Below are positions 27,341-36,212 of a DNA stretch of 64,000 nucleotides, piece after piece. The position numbers and the translations under genes were made by a program. Source of the stretch: DATLNF01 sp963765815 (GTDB taxonomy: Bacteria > Actinomycetota > Actinomycetes > BP-191); contig CAVXXT010000001.1 in the NCBI GenBank assembly GCA_963765815.1, forward strand, positions 372,001 through 436,000, read 5' to 3'. How positions within the stretch are numbered: position 1 is the first letter of the stretch; every line of letters starts with the position of its first letter. A model generated the notes under the pieces. It had not been told where the DNA came from. It ran no database searches and was given only the letters and a program-made list of their open reading frames with translations.

Positions 27341-27958
27341 ATGCCCGCATCAGGACGTCGCCGCGTGGTCCTGGTCGCGTCGGGCTGTGTGCTCGCGCTG
27401 GCGGCCCTGATCGGCTCGTTCGTGCTGGCTCAGATGCTGCGGTCGTCAGACGCTGACCAGCTGCCCGACTTCGCCATCCAGAAGGTGATCTACGAGCCGG
27501 CGATCGGGGTCCGATACGAGTTCACGGGTGCAGACGCCGTGCTGCTCCGGCCGGCGGACCTTGGCACGGACTGGTACTTCGGAAACGACCCCGCGGCAGA
27601 CGGACCGCGCCAGACGAAATCGGCTCGGCGGCTGGTGAAGGCGACACGTGCTGACGGGGCTGCGTGGAAGGCCGAGACGTGCGTGATGGAAACCGTCACC
27701 CGGTGGGCGACGCACGCTGTCGCAGCCGCCGAGCTGGACAAGCTGATCGGCCTGATCGATGAGCACCACCCTCGCCGGCGTGTGGTCGATGAGGTTGTCG
27801 TGACTGTGCTGGACACCCCTCAGATGCGCTCCGCCGTGTTTCGGCGGGGCACCGACGTCTTCAACCTCAACATCTGCTTGCGCCTCGCGACGTCGGACTT
27901 CTCCCCAGCCGATGCGGACGCCGTCGTGGCGGCCGCAGTGCGTCGCGCGGGCACCTAG
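27341..27958 (+). CDS. membrane-anchored protein of unknown function
   Basis: A 205-residue protein with one N-terminal transmembrane span (VVLVASGCVLALAALIGSFV, residues 9-28) and an extracytoplasmic domain. The domain has two cysteines (ETCVMETV, NICLRLA) and is otherwise not recognisable. It is likely to be anchored outside the membrane in N-in orientation. Convergent with the PP2C operon 40 bases away. I do not recognise the family. Confidence 0.75.
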   Translation: MPASGRRRVVLVASGCVLALAALIGSFVLAQMLRSSDADQLPDFAIQKVIYEPAIGVRYEFTGADAVLLRPADLGTDWYFGNDPAADGPRQTKSARRLVKATRADGAAWKAETCVMETVTRWATHAVAAAELDKLIGLIDEHHPRRRVVDEVVVTVLDTPQMRSAVFRRGTDVFNLNICLRLATSDFSPADADAVVAAAVRRAGT

Positions 27959-27998
27959 CCGAGACCGGGCATCCAGCCAGTTGGAGCTTGCACCTTCC

Positions 27999-29261
27999 CT
28001 AGCGGCTCGGAGCGCCAAGCGCAACGATCGCGATGTCGTCGCGCTGCCGCTCCAAGGCTGCGGCCGTGATTCGATCGACGACCTCTTGTGCCGTGCAGCC
28101 CTTGCAGGCGCGGAGAATGCGCTCGAGTCCAGCCTGCTCGAGCCTGGCGGGGCCGCCGGAGTCGTGGACACCGTCGGTCACCAACACGAGCACGTCGCCG
28201 GGGTTGAGGCGCACGACGCTCTCGGTGAGGTCAGGGTCCTCGACTACGCCGAGCAGTGACCCGGGATGTCCGACTGCAGAGACCTCTCCGTCATGGCGTA
28301 GCAAGGTCGGCAGCGGGTGTCCGCCACTCGCGAAGCGGACTTCTACGTGCTCTCCGCTGCGCGCCGCCCGGGCGAAGATCGCGGTCACGAAGACGGGCTC
28401 AACTTCGTCACGGGTGTCGGTCAGCAGGGTTTGATTCACCGCTCTCAGGACCGCGCTCGGCCCAGTCTCGTAGACCGCCGCGGTCCTCATCGAGTAGCGG
28501 GCGAGGCTGGTCCGTGAAGCGGCGTCTGGCCCCTTGCCGCGAACGTCGCCGATCACGAAGCCCCACGCGTCGTCTCCGGTAGGGAACACGTCGTAGAAGT
28601 CGCCACCAACCTGATAGCGGCTGGCGGGTCGGTAGGTCGCTGCGATGTCGACGAAGTCGATTTCCGGCAGAGCTGGAGGCAGGAGGCTGGCCTGAAGCGC
28701 CCGGGCCAGGTCCTCGACTTCTTCTAGCCGGCCTGCGGACTGTGCGATGGCAACGTGCGCGCTTCTTCGCAGCTCGAGCTCATCCATGACCAAGGCAGCG
28801 AGCTTCTCGAGGATCTGGATCTGCGCCTCCGTGACGGGACGTGGGGACTTGTCCAGAACACAGAGCGTCCCCAGGTTGTACCCGTCATAGGTGGCCAGCG
28901 GGACTCCGACGTAGAACCGCAGCCCGAAATCACCGGCGACGAGCGGGTTGGCAAGCGTTCGTGGGTCATGTTCGGCGTCTGTCACGACCCATGGGCTGTC
29001 GTGCAGGATGGCCGAGGCGCAGAGCCCAGGATCCCGGTCGATCTGACTAACCGCGGCCAGGCCGTGGTGGCTCTTGAACCAAATTCGGTCGGTGTCGACG
29101 ATCGACACGATGGCGATAGGCACGCCGAGCAGCTCAGCGGCGAGTTCTGCGATCCGGTCGAAGGCGCCGTCGGGCGGCGTGTCGAGGATGTCGTAACGCC
29201 GGACCGCACGCATTCGGTCGTCTTCGTTGGCAGGCATGATGCCCGCGGCGGCGGTCGTCAC
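27999..29261 (-). CDS. GAF-PP2C (SpoIIE-type) protein phosphatase
   Basis: A 420-residue RsbU/SpoIIE-like serine phosphatase. A GAF sensor (about residues 25-170; PIAIVSIVDTDRIWFKSHHG, VGVPLATYDGYNLGTLCVLD) precedes the PP2C domain with metal motifs VGGDFYDVF, GDVRGKG and VTDGVHD and the ending RDDIAIVALG. It would dephosphorylate an anti-sigma-factor antagonist in a partner switch. Start GTG 29261 overlaps the PAS gene's stop; ATG at residue 9 is an alternative. It is the last gene of a coupled three-gene operon. No STAS antagonist is in the window. Confidence 0.92.
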   Translation of the reverse strand: MTTAAAGIMPANEDDRMRAVRRYDILDTPPDGAFDRIAELAAELLGVPIAIVSIVDTDRIWFKSHHGLAAVSQIDRDPGLCASAILHDSPWVVTDAEHDPRTLANPLVAGDFGLRFYVGVPLATYDGYNLGTLCVLDKSPRPVTEAQIQILEKLAALVMDELELRRSAHVAIAQSAGRLEEVEDLARALQASLLPPALPEIDFVDIAATYRPASRYQVGGDFYDVFPTGDDAWGFVIGDVRGKGPDAASRTSLARYSMRTAAVYETGPSAVLRAVNQTLLTDTRDEVEPVFVTAIFARAARSGEHVEVRFASGGHPLPTLLRHDGEVSAVGHPGSLLGVVEDPDLTESVVRLNPGDVLVLVTDGVHDSGGPARLEQAGLERILRACKGCTAQEVVDRITAAALERQRDDIAIVALGAPSR

Positions 29262-29923
29262 GTCTTCTCCTTCGGTGTGATGTGGGACAGGTACACGGTG
29301 CGGCCACTGGGCGTCGCATGCGCCTCGATCAGGAAGGTGCAGACCAGTTCCGACCCGTCGGCTTTCAGCACCGGCAGGTCCAGTTCAACTCCGAGCGCAT
29401 GGGCCTCTCCCGTGGTCAGGTGTCTCGTAAAGCCGGCGACGTGGGCCTCACGGTATTGAGCCGGAACAATGGCCACCACACGGCGCCCGACAAGCTCGTC
29501 GGCATTCCAGCCGAGCACCCTCGCAAGGGGCGGGCTGATTGCGATGATCCGATTGCGGTCGTCCGCGGCGACCAAGCCGACCTCAGCCTGCGTGACGAAA
29601 CTGCTGTCCCAGTCCGCAGGCCAGTCGTGGTGGTCATGCAGGTCGGTGAACCGCTCGGCGTCGGTGCCCGGCCAGGGGGAGGGCTCCTGACCGTTGAGCT
29701 GGGCGATGAGTTGCTCACAGACCCAATCTCGGAGGGCGATGACTTCAGGCAGGCCCGGTCGACTGAGCATCAGAGCGGCTGAAGCACGTCGCTCGGCTTC
29801 GTCCAGGACGTCCTGCAGGACACCGAGGTCTGCTCCGTCCTCGCCGGAAAGCAGCAGCTCAACATCGATCAGAGGCGGCACGGAATCCAGTCGGGCCGGG
29901 TGATGAGCCGGCAGCGGATTCAC
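29258..29923 (-). CDS. PAS-domain sensor protein
   Basis: A 221-residue protein. Residues 1-100 are acidic and helical. Residues about 105-215 form a PAS domain (VGLVAADDRNRIIAISPPLARVLGWNADELVGRRVVAIVP, then LPVLKADGSELVCTFLIEA). There is no output domain, so it must signal through a partner: the ATPase upstream or the phosphatase downstream. Both junctions are 4-base overlaps, which argues for fixed ratios. No membrane segment. Confidence 0.85.
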   Translation of the reverse strand: MNPLPAHHPARLDSVPPLIDVELLLSGEDGADLGVLQDVLDEAERRASAALMLSRPGLPEVIALRDWVCEQLIAQLNGQEPSPWPGTDAERFTDLHDHHDWPADWDSSFVTQAEVGLVAADDRNRIIAISPPLARVLGWNADELVGRRVVAIVPAQYREAHVAGFTRHLTTGEAHALGVELDLPVLKADGSELVCTFLIEAHATPSGRTVYLSHITPKEKT

Positions 29924-30588
29924 CGCCTCCCCCGAGCCTTGGCGTCGGCAAGCACACGGTGAACAGCTGCCGCGAGGGTCGAAGTGGCTCGTTCGGCACG
30001 GACCAAGTCGTCACGCAGCGATGCTCGCTCGTCGTTGCCCAGCGCTAGCTCTCTGAACAGCGCGTCGTGCCTCTGTTCCGCTGCCAGCCACAGAGTGGAA
30101 GGCAGCTGAGGCAGGAGCACCCGCCGAGAACCGGCCCGCTGGGGCTCTTCGTGCCCAGCAACCACGTCCGACCAGTCGCCGAGCGCTTCCACACCGCCTG
30201 GATCGGGAGAGTCGTTGACAACGAACCAGACCGTCTTGCCGCCGCCGGGCGTGGAACTCGTGCCGTGGTCCTGGGTCACAGCGGCGACCAGTCCCATCCC
30301 CCGACCAGTGGTGGCTTGCTCGCCGTATTCACGCTGCGCGGGCCAGGCTGAACTGCCGTCAGCGACCTCAACTCTCAGTTCAGAGCCGCAGGTGGCACGC
30401 AAGACCATTGGCGTGTGCGCGTGGAGCACGACGTTGGTCACCAACTCAGACAGAGCCAGCTCCGCCGAGTCCAACCAGTCCCCACGCCCACACTCGACCA
30501 AGAGCTCGCGGAGCAACCGCCGGGCAATCGAGGCACTGCTGGGATCTGGCGGCAGAGTCAGAGTGCGCTCGACCGCCGCCTCGGACAC
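29920..30588 (-). CDS. anti-sigma-factor-type ATPase (HATPase_c_2) with helical C-terminus
   Basis: About 222 residues. The first 120 form a GHKL ATPase of the RsbW type: LALSELVTNVVLHAH (N-box), RVEVADGS, and the glycine-rich GRGMGLVAAVTQDHG. The remaining 100 residues are helical (LWLAAEQRHDALFRELALG) and unusual for a plain RsbW. GTG 30588 has GGGGAGA upstream; a TTG at 30633 would extend it without support. It heads the operon with PAS and PP2C proteins. It probably binds a sigma factor or phosphorylates an antagonist encoded elsewhere. Confidence 0.88.
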   Translation of the reverse strand: MSEAAVERTLTLPPDPSSASIARRLLRELLVECGRGDWLDSAELALSELVTNVVLHAHTPMVLRATCGSELRVEVADGSSAWPAQREYGEQATTGRGMGLVAAVTQDHGTSSTPGGGKTVWFVVNDSPDPGGVEALGDWSDVVAGHEEPQRAGSRRVLLPQLPSTLWLAAEQRHDALFRELALGNDERASLRDDLVRAERATSTLAAAVHRVLADAKARGRR

Positions 30589-30698
30589 TGTCTCTCCCCG
30601 TCGTCGTTGACCGTCCGCGTGAGCGGCAACCAACCTCGAGCGCTGGGTCCTGACTCGCCCTACCCCAGACGCCTCGCGGTACCCCTGCTCGTGACCGC

Positions 30699-30715
30699 AT
30701 TCTCCATCAGAGAAT
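30699..30715. promoter_or_regulatory. Inverted repeat in divergent promoter region
   Basis: ATTCTC (30699-30704) and GAGAAT (30710-30715) form a perfect dyad with a 5-bp gap in an AT-rich patch between the PP2C operon and the GNAT gene. It could be an operator for either; no regulator is adjacent. Confidence 0.35.
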
Positions 30716-30809
30716 ATGTCGCTCGAGGCCGCAACGCGCTGACAGCGGCGCGGACCGTCAAGGACTCCCAGCGGTCAGAGCGTGTCCGCACCCTTCTCGC
30801 TGTTGTTAG

Positions 30810-31553
30810 ATGAGCGATATGGACAGCACGGAGCTGGAACGGCGGCGGCGCCAGATGGGCGCGAGCATTCAGGAGTGGGGCGCTACATCGGAGGTCGGAG
30901 ACGGCTACTGGGTCGCCTTGATCGGTCTGGCCAGTGCGGATGCGAACATCGCGTTTCTGAGCACGAGCGCGCCATCAGCGGCTGCGCGGGTGTTGGAGCT
31001 GATCAGGAAGGCGGACGTACCTGCGCTCATCCTCGGTGCCGGGGCCGCGACTGAGGTCGACCTGCCGGCACCGTGGCAGCGGGTCGGCTCCATGCCTTTC
31101 ATGGCAGCCACCCTGGCAGGGATGACGCTTGCGTCCGACCCGCGCGTGCGGCGGGCGACCCCGGCTGATCTCGACGCGATGACACAGCTGATGAGCGGTG
31201 CGTTCGGAATCGAGACCGAGGTGGCGCGAGGCTGCATCAGCGCCAGCTTCAACGGCAAGCGCATCACGATGTGGCTGCTCGAGGACGCCGGCAAGCCAGT
31301 GTCGTGCTGCATGACCGCTCGTGACGAAGACGCAGTGACCGTCTGGTGCATGAGCACGCCCGAGAAGTTCGCACGCCGCGGCTACGGCCGCGCCGTACTC
31401 GCCCACGCGCTGGCGGAAGCCCGCGCGGACGGCGCGGAGATCGGTCTGCTCGGAGCAACCGCGGCCGGGGAGCCTCTGTACCAGTCCTCCGGCTGGGATT
31501 CCCTGGAGCAGTGGAGTGTCTTCGCGGCTAGCGCCTCAGCGCAGTTCGAGTAG
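30810..31553 (+). CDS. GNAT family N-acetyltransferase
   Basis: A 247-residue protein. The C-terminal half is a GNAT domain: VRRATPADLDAMTQLMSGAFG at its start, the acetyl-CoA loop RRGYGRAVLAHALAEA, and a LYQSSGW end motif. The first 110 residues are a separate domain, seen in some two-part GNATs, probably for substrate binding. ATG 30810 is used; ATG 30819 is equally possible because neither has a clear ribosome site. The substrate is unknown. Confidence 0.85.
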   Translation: MSDMDSTELERRRRQMGASIQEWGATSEVGDGYWVALIGLASADANIAFLSTSAPSAAARVLELIRKADVPALILGAGAATEVDLPAPWQRVGSMPFMAATLAGMTLASDPRVRRATPADLDAMTQLMSGAFGIETEVARGCISASFNGKRITMWLLEDAGKPVSCCMTARDEDAVTVWCMSTPEKFARRGYGRAVLAHALAEARADGAEIGLLGATAAGEPLYQSSGWDSLEQWSVFAASASAQFE

Positions 31554-31584
31554 ACGTGGCGATCCCACCTGCGGCGTAGCGGAC

Positions 31585-32331
31585 TTATCTCGCGCCGAGC
31601 CTACGGAGTCGAACGCCCCAGCTCCCGACGTTCTCGTCCAGCCATACGCGCTTGTGCGGGAAGCGGTCGGCGGCCGCTGCAGGCAGTTCTGGCTCCGCCG
31701 ATTCTTCGATGTAGTAGCCGGCCTCCGCGATCGCGTTGATGACGTCCGAGAACGTCTTCGGGTGATCGGTGAGAACGACAGCCGGGTCCCAGCCAGACGG
31801 ATATGTCAACGGCGTGCGATCGAAGTACGCGGAACCGAGCGGCTGGCCTTCGCGCAGCGACCGTTGCAGCGAGAACCGCAGCGGGTGGGCCATGTACAAG
31901 ATGACCGCGCCGTCCTCAGCGAGCAGCTCACGGATCCTGCGGAGGGTCCTGGTTCGGGCGGAGCCCAAGGACGAGCAGAGGATCGTCACGACGTCGAACC
32001 GCTGCCCCGAAAGCTCTGCAACCTCATGCAGCTGATCGACGTCGGCCTCGACCCACGACGTGTTCGGCGGTGTGTCTTTCCTCTGTAGCGCCTCGATGAA
32101 CGCATGGCTGACGTCGAGGCCTACGACACGCGCGGCACCGTCGTCTGCCAGCTGGATGGCCTTCGCGCCGCTGCCGCAACCGAGGTCCAGGATCGACTTG
32201 CCGCGGACGTCTCCAATGAGCGCGCGTTGGCAGGGCCAGTCCAGAAGCCGGTCGAGCGAGTCCTCACGCTCCCGAGCTGCCTCGTAGGTCTCGGCCAACT
32301 CCGCCCAAGCTGTCGCGGGTTCGTACTCCAT
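31585..32331 (-). CDS. class I SAM-dependent methyltransferase
   Basis: A 248-residue methyltransferase. The SAM-binding motif is SILDLGCGSGAKAIQLADDG, followed by VVGLDVS and a FDVVTILCSSLG motif-IV-like strand. ATG 32331 is chosen because MEYEPATAWAELAETYEAAR is a typical start; the frame runs on upstream without support. The target is unknown. It overlaps none of its neighbours and is divergent from the channel gene. Confidence 0.87.
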   Translation of the reverse strand: MEYEPATAWAELAETYEAAREREDSLDRLLDWPCQRALIGDVRGKSILDLGCGSGAKAIQLADDGAARVVGLDVSHAFIEALQRKDTPPNTSWVEADVDQLHEVAELSGQRFDVVTILCSSLGSARTRTLRRIRELLAEDGAVILYMAHPLRFSLQRSLREGQPLGSAYFDRTPLTYPSGWDPAVVLTDHPKTFSDVINAIAEAGYYIEESAEPELPAAAADRFPHKRVWLDENVGSWGVRLRRLGAR

Positions 32332-32428
32332 GCAGCCAGCGTCCCGCACGAAGGTGGTGGCGCGCCACGCCGCCCGCGCCAACGCAGATGATCTTGCAGG
32401 CTCCAGCCCGGGAATGAGAGCGTCCGGC

Positions 32429-33067
32429 ATGGTCAAACCGCGCAGCTCGCTCTCGGAGACCGAGTCTCTGGCGACCCTGGTCCACGGGATCTTCGCGATC
32501 ACCATGACACTGCTCATCCTCGAGCTCCGGGTTCCCGAGGGGGAGCCGGGCGACTTGCTGCACCGGTTGAGCGAGCTCGGTCCGCACTTCGTCGCGTACG
32601 CATACGGCTTCGTTTATCTCGCGGCGAACTGGCTGACGATCAGGGAGTGGTTTCACCTCTTCCGCGGGATCACCCGCGGCCAGACCCTGATAATGCTGGG
32701 GTTCGTGGCCCTCATTTCGCTGACGCCCTTCACCGTGGCGCTCGTGGCCGACGCCGTGCACGACAGTGACGACCTCGGCACCGCGGTGAGGGTGATGGCC
32801 GCGGTCGTCGGCACGGCTTACGGGCTGGCGGCCGTTCTGTCGCTGAACGTGAAGCGGCGTGGCAATATCGGCGCGAACCAGCTCCTCGCGGGTCTAAGCA
32901 CCACACGATTACTGCTGATCGCGTGCGCGCCCAGCCTCGCTGCGATCGTCCTCTCTTTCCTCTCGCCCTGGCTCGCGATCGCTGTGCTCAGCGCTGAGCT
33001 GGTGAGCGCCATGGTGCATGGATGGGAACTCGAGGAGGAGAAGGGGGCCGATCTACCTGAGCTGTAG
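32429..33067 (+). CDS. TMEM175/DUF1211-like membrane protein (potential K+ channel)
   Basis: A 212-residue protein with five to six hydrophobic helices. The first helix, LVHGIFAITMTLLILEL, is the hallmark of prokaryotic TMEM175 proteins, which form potassium channels, although the FSD triad of the family is not present. A later stretch TLIMLGFVALISLTPFTVAL matches another family helix. ATG 32429 matches the family's usual short N-terminus; ATGs at 32330 and 32414 are alternatives. Confidence 0.78.
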   Translation: MVKPRSSLSETESLATLVHGIFAITMTLLILELRVPEGEPGDLLHRLSELGPHFVAYAYGFVYLAANWLTIREWFHLFRGITRGQTLIMLGFVALISLTPFTVALVADAVHDSDDLGTAVRVMAAVVGTAYGLAAVLSLNVKRRGNIGANQLLAGLSTTRLLLIACAPSLAAIVLSFLSPWLAIAVLSAELVSAMVHGWELEEEKGADLPEL

Positions 33068-33332
33068 GTCGATGCCCGCACGGAAGAGCCCGCCGCACTG
33101 TGGCGCGTCAGCCCCAAGCGGGGGCAGACCCTGATGTTGTCAGGCGGGGGTTGAGCGCTGTCGACTTCCCAGGGGCGGCATCCCGACGTAACGGGCCAAC
33201 CCGCGCAGGACCTGAGCTTCACGCTTGAGCACCTCGGCGGCGATCGAACATCGCAACGAAAGGCGGCCGCCAGCGCGTCGGCGAATGACCATGATGCGTG
33301 AGGCGCTGAATGCGGTGATGCGTCAGCCGCTC
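33068..33332. other. Gene-free stretch before tRNA-Leu
   Basis: No convincing gene. The minus strand has a short open stretch (SIAAEVLKREAQVLRGLARY, around 33160-33250) that reads protein-like but has no start or domain. It could be a remnant inserted next to the tRNA. Confidence 0.3.
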
Positions 33333-33420
33333 TGGTGTCCGAGGGGGGACTTGAACCCCCAAGCCCCGAAGGGCACTAGCACCTCAAGCTAGCGCGTCTG
33401 CCAAATTCCGCCACCCGGAC
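33333..33420 (-). tRNA. tRNA-Leu (GAG anticodon)
   Basis: A class II tRNA of 88 nt including an encoded CCA (33333-33335). The acceptor stem GTCCGGG pairs with CTCGGAC. The anticodon stem CTAGC/GCTAG encloses the loop TTGAGGT, giving anticodon GAG, which reads CTC. A long variable arm and the T-loop TTCAAGT are present. Confidence 0.93.
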
Positions 33421-33511
33421 ATGGGTACGGCGCAGATAGTACCTGAGGAGCACAGCCCCCCGACGCGGGATATGGCGGGCGATGGGGGAGAGGAAGGACG
33501 GACGCGCGGGC

Positions 33512-34798
33512 TCATCTGAGCGGGCGGTAGTCCCAGGGCGGTTTGAGGTAGGTGTGCCCGGCGGGCGAGGTCCAGGTGGTGGTGCCGTCGGGTTGGCGGG
33601 CGAGTTTCCAGCCGCCTTCGTGGCGGAGGGGGTGGTCGCGTCCGCAGCCGGGGCCGAGGTTGGCTCTGGTGGTGGTGCCGCCATCGGCCCACCTGATGGT
33701 GTGGTCGATGTCGCAGTGGGCGGCCTGGCGGTTACAGCCGGGGTGGTCGCAGATGCGGCTGCGGTCGATGAGGCACTGCTTGAGGGCTGCGCCGGGCCGG
33801 TAGGTGTGGGGGGTGGAGTCGAGGAGGTGCCCGGTGGTGGGGTCGTAGATGAGCCGCCGGAAGACTCCGTCGGCGCTGATGCGGCGGGCCAGCTCGGCGG
33901 GGATGGGTCCGGTGCCGTCCATGTGGGCGGGGTTGTTGTTCATCCCGGCCCAAGTGTCGAAGTCGATGACGATGCTGGTCACAACCTGCGCGCCTTTGCC
34001 GCCGTTTGCCGCGGCGAGGGTGGCGTCGGCGAGGCCGACGAGGCTGTCGGCCATCTTCTGGTCGAGGGTGCGGGGGTCGTCTGCGCCGATCTGGTCGGCG
34101 CGGGCGCGGATCGCCGCCATGAGCTTCGCGGCGGCGTCGGCGTCGAGGCCTTCGGCGAGCACGCTGGCGGTGCCGTTGCCGGTGGACCAGCTGGTGACGC
34201 GGCGATCGGAGCGGGTGTCTTTGCGCTGCCGTTCGGCGTAGTCGGCGTCGACGGTGAGGATGGCGCGTTCGACGGTACGGCGGAACGCGGCGAGCCCTTC
34301 ACCGGGCCGGCCGTTGACCCCGATGGCCTTGGGCAGGGCGAGGGCTTCGACCTCGAGCGCGACGTCGACCGGTAGCGCGGCGAGCTGCTCGGCGAGGTGC
34401 GCGGCGTGCCAGTAGGAGATCAGCCCGGCCTGCAGCGCGGCGCGGGTCAGGTGCAGCGGACCGTCGAGCATCCGGGCGACGTCGACGCGCTTGCCGGCGG
34501 TCAGCTTGGACACGTTCAGCGCGGCGGCGACCTCCTCGCGGCCCCAGTCCTTCTCCCCGCGTTCGCCGGCGACCGCAGCGATCGCGGGCTGCTCGATGCC
34601 GTCGAGCCAGTGCCGTTGCCGCTCGAGGGCCTTGAGGAGCAGCACCTGGGAGAAGTCGTCGAGGGTGCGCGGGTCGAACTCGGCGAGCGCCGCTACGACC
34701 TGCGGTCCGGGCTGGGCGTGCTCGAGGAGGGTGAGCCGGGCTGCGGGCGGCATCGGGTTGCGCCAGTCGCGCAGGTCGATGACTCCCGGTTCGCTCAT
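33512..34798 (-). CDS. DUF222 / HNH endonuclease domain protein (13E12-repeat type)
   Basis: A 428-residue protein of the multi-copy actinobacterial DUF222-HNH family (REP13E12 type). DUF222 occupies about residues 20-330 (EVAAALNVSKLTAGKRVDVARML, AGLISYWHAAHLAEQL). The C-terminal HNH nuclease motif is CDHPGCNRQAAHCDIDHTIR, then LGPGCGRDHPLRH. The biological role of the family is unsettled; copies are often dispersed like mobile repeats. ATG 34798 is preceded by a -10-like TACATT seven bases upstream. It lies 91 bases from the tRNA-Leu gene. Confidence 0.93.
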   Translation of the reverse strand: MSEPGVIDLRDWRNPMPPAARLTLLEHAQPGPQVVAALAEFDPRTLDDFSQVLLLKALERQRHWLDGIEQPAIAAVAGERGEKDWGREEVAAALNVSKLTAGKRVDVARMLDGPLHLTRAALQAGLISYWHAAHLAEQLAALPVDVALEVEALALPKAIGVNGRPGEGLAAFRRTVERAILTVDADYAERQRKDTRSDRRVTSWSTGNGTASVLAEGLDADAAAKLMAAIRARADQIGADDPRTLDQKMADSLVGLADATLAAANGGKGAQVVTSIVIDFDTWAGMNNNPAHMDGTGPIPAELARRISADGVFRRLIYDPTTGHLLDSTPHTYRPGAALKQCLIDRSRICDHPGCNRQAAHCDIDHTIRWADGGTTTRANLGPGCGRDHPLRHEGGWKLARQPDGTTTWTSPAGHTYLKPPWDYRPLR

Positions 34799-34805
34799 GC
34801 GTTCG

Positions 34806-34811
34806 AATGTA
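34806..34811 (-). promoter_or_regulatory. -10 box (TACATT), leaderless start of DUF222-HNH gene
   Basis: On the minus strand TACATT lies seven bases before ATG 34798 in a local AT-rich patch, and there is no ribosome site. It suggests leaderless transcription. Confidence 0.5.
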
Positions 34812-34871
34812 AACCACCAGGCGTTGGGGCGCAACACTTTTCGGCAAGAAAATCCGATCACTTCAGTCACA

Positions 34872-34896
34872 GCGATCCCTGGCGTGACAGGATCGC
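34872..34896. promoter_or_regulatory. Inverted repeat upstream of M20 peptidase gene
   Basis: GCGATCC (34872-34878) and GGATCGC (34890-34896) form a perfect 7-bp dyad with an 11-bp gap, 32 bases before GTG 34928. It is a possible operator; no candidate regulator is adjacent. Confidence 0.35.
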
Positions 34897-34927
34897 AGCC
34901 ACCGTCTCGTCGACCGGAGGACCTGGC

Positions 34928-36205
34928 GTGAACGACGTCGTCGAGCTGTGTCGCGACCTGATCCGGATCGACACCTCCAACCCGGGGAAGACCGAGCGCC
35001 CTGCGGCCGAGTACGTCGCGGAGAAGCTCGCCGAGGTCGGCCTCGAGCCGACGGTCTTCGACTGCGCACCGGGCCGTACGGCGGTCGTCGCGCGCATGAC
35101 GGGCGCCGACCAGAGTCGCGACGCGCTGCTCGTTCACGGCCACCTCGACGTCGTACCGGCTGATGCTCACGACTGGCAGGTCGACCCGTTCTCCGGCGAG
35201 ATCAAGGACGGCTGCATCTGGGGCCGCGGCGCCGTCGACATGAAGGACATGGTCGCGATGACGCTGGCGACCGTTCGCGCGATGAAGAGAGAGGGTCGTA
35301 CGCCGCAGCGTGATGTCGTGCTCGCGTTCTTCCCCGATGAGGAGGCCGGCGGGCGCGATGGCGCCGCGATCGTCGCCGAGAAGCACCGACACCACTTCGA
35401 GGGCGTGACCGAGGCGATCGGCGAGGTCGGCGGCTTCTCGCTCACTGTCGCTCCCGACACCCGCCTCTACCTGATCGAGACGGCACAGAAGGGCATGTCG
35501 TGGATGCGGCTGACGGCCAAGGGCCGCGCCGGGCACGGCAGCATGCTCAATGACGACAACGCCGTGACCGCGCTCGCCGAAGCAGTTGCGCGCCTCGGCC
35601 GGACGACGTTCCCGGTCCACCTCACGCCGACGATGCGCCACCTGCTCGCGGAGGTCGCCGACGTACTGCAGATCGAGCTCGACCTCGACGACCCCGAGGC
35701 CGCGCTGGCCAAGCTCGGCCCGATCGCGCGGATGCTCGGCGCGGTCGTCCGCAACACCGCCAACCCGACGATGCTTGACGCGGGCTACAAGGTGAACGTG
35801 ATCCCGCAGACCGCGACGGCGCAGATCGACGGGCGTCAGCTGCCGGGCTTCGAGGCGGAGTTCGAGGCCGAGCTCGACGCGGTGCTCGGCCCGGACATCA
35901 CCCGTGAGGTCACCAACGGCCAGGCGCCGCTCGAGACGACATTCGACGGCCCGATCGTCGACGCGATGTCGGCGGCGCTCATCGCCGAGGACTCCGGCGC
36001 GCGGCCGGTGCCGTACCTGATGTCCGGCGGCACCGACGCCAAGCACCTCGTGCCGCTGGGCATCCGCTGCTTCGGCTTCTCACCGCTGCGGCTGCCGCCC
36101 GACCTCGACTTCGCGGCGATGTTCCACGGCGTCGACGAGCGGGTGCCGATCGACGCCCTCGACTTCGGCGTACGCGTCCTCGACCGGTTCCTGACGACGG
36201 CCTAG
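34928..36205 (+). CDS. M20 family metallopeptidase (dipeptidase/deacylase-like)
   Basis: A 425-residue cytoplasmic di-zinc hydrolase of the ArgE/DapE/CPG2 type. Metal ligands are visible in VHGHLDVVPA, GRGAVDMKDMVA (bridging Asp) and FPDEEAGG (catalytic Glu and ligand). The lid/dimerisation domain GHGSMLNDDNAV follows, and a C-terminal His ligand lies near FHGVDERVP. The substrate may be a dipeptide or N-acyl amino acid. GTG 34928 has GGAGGA upstream. Confidence 0.92.
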   Translation: MNDVVELCRDLIRIDTSNPGKTERPAAEYVAEKLAEVGLEPTVFDCAPGRTAVVARMTGADQSRDALLVHGHLDVVPADAHDWQVDPFSGEIKDGCIWGRGAVDMKDMVAMTLATVRAMKREGRTPQRDVVLAFFPDEEAGGRDGAAIVAEKHRHHFEGVTEAIGEVGGFSLTVAPDTRLYLIETAQKGMSWMRLTAKGRAGHGSMLNDDNAVTALAEAVARLGRTTFPVHLTPTMRHLLAEVADVLQIELDLDDPEAALAKLGPIARMLGAVVRNTANPTMLDAGYKVNVIPQTATAQIDGRQLPGFEAEFEAELDAVLGPDITREVTNGQAPLETTFDGPIVDAMSAALIAEDSGARPVPYLMSGGTDAKHLVPLGIRCFGFSPLRLPPDLDFAAMFHGVDERVPIDALDFGVRVLDRFLTTA

Positions 36206-36212
36206 CAGCTCA

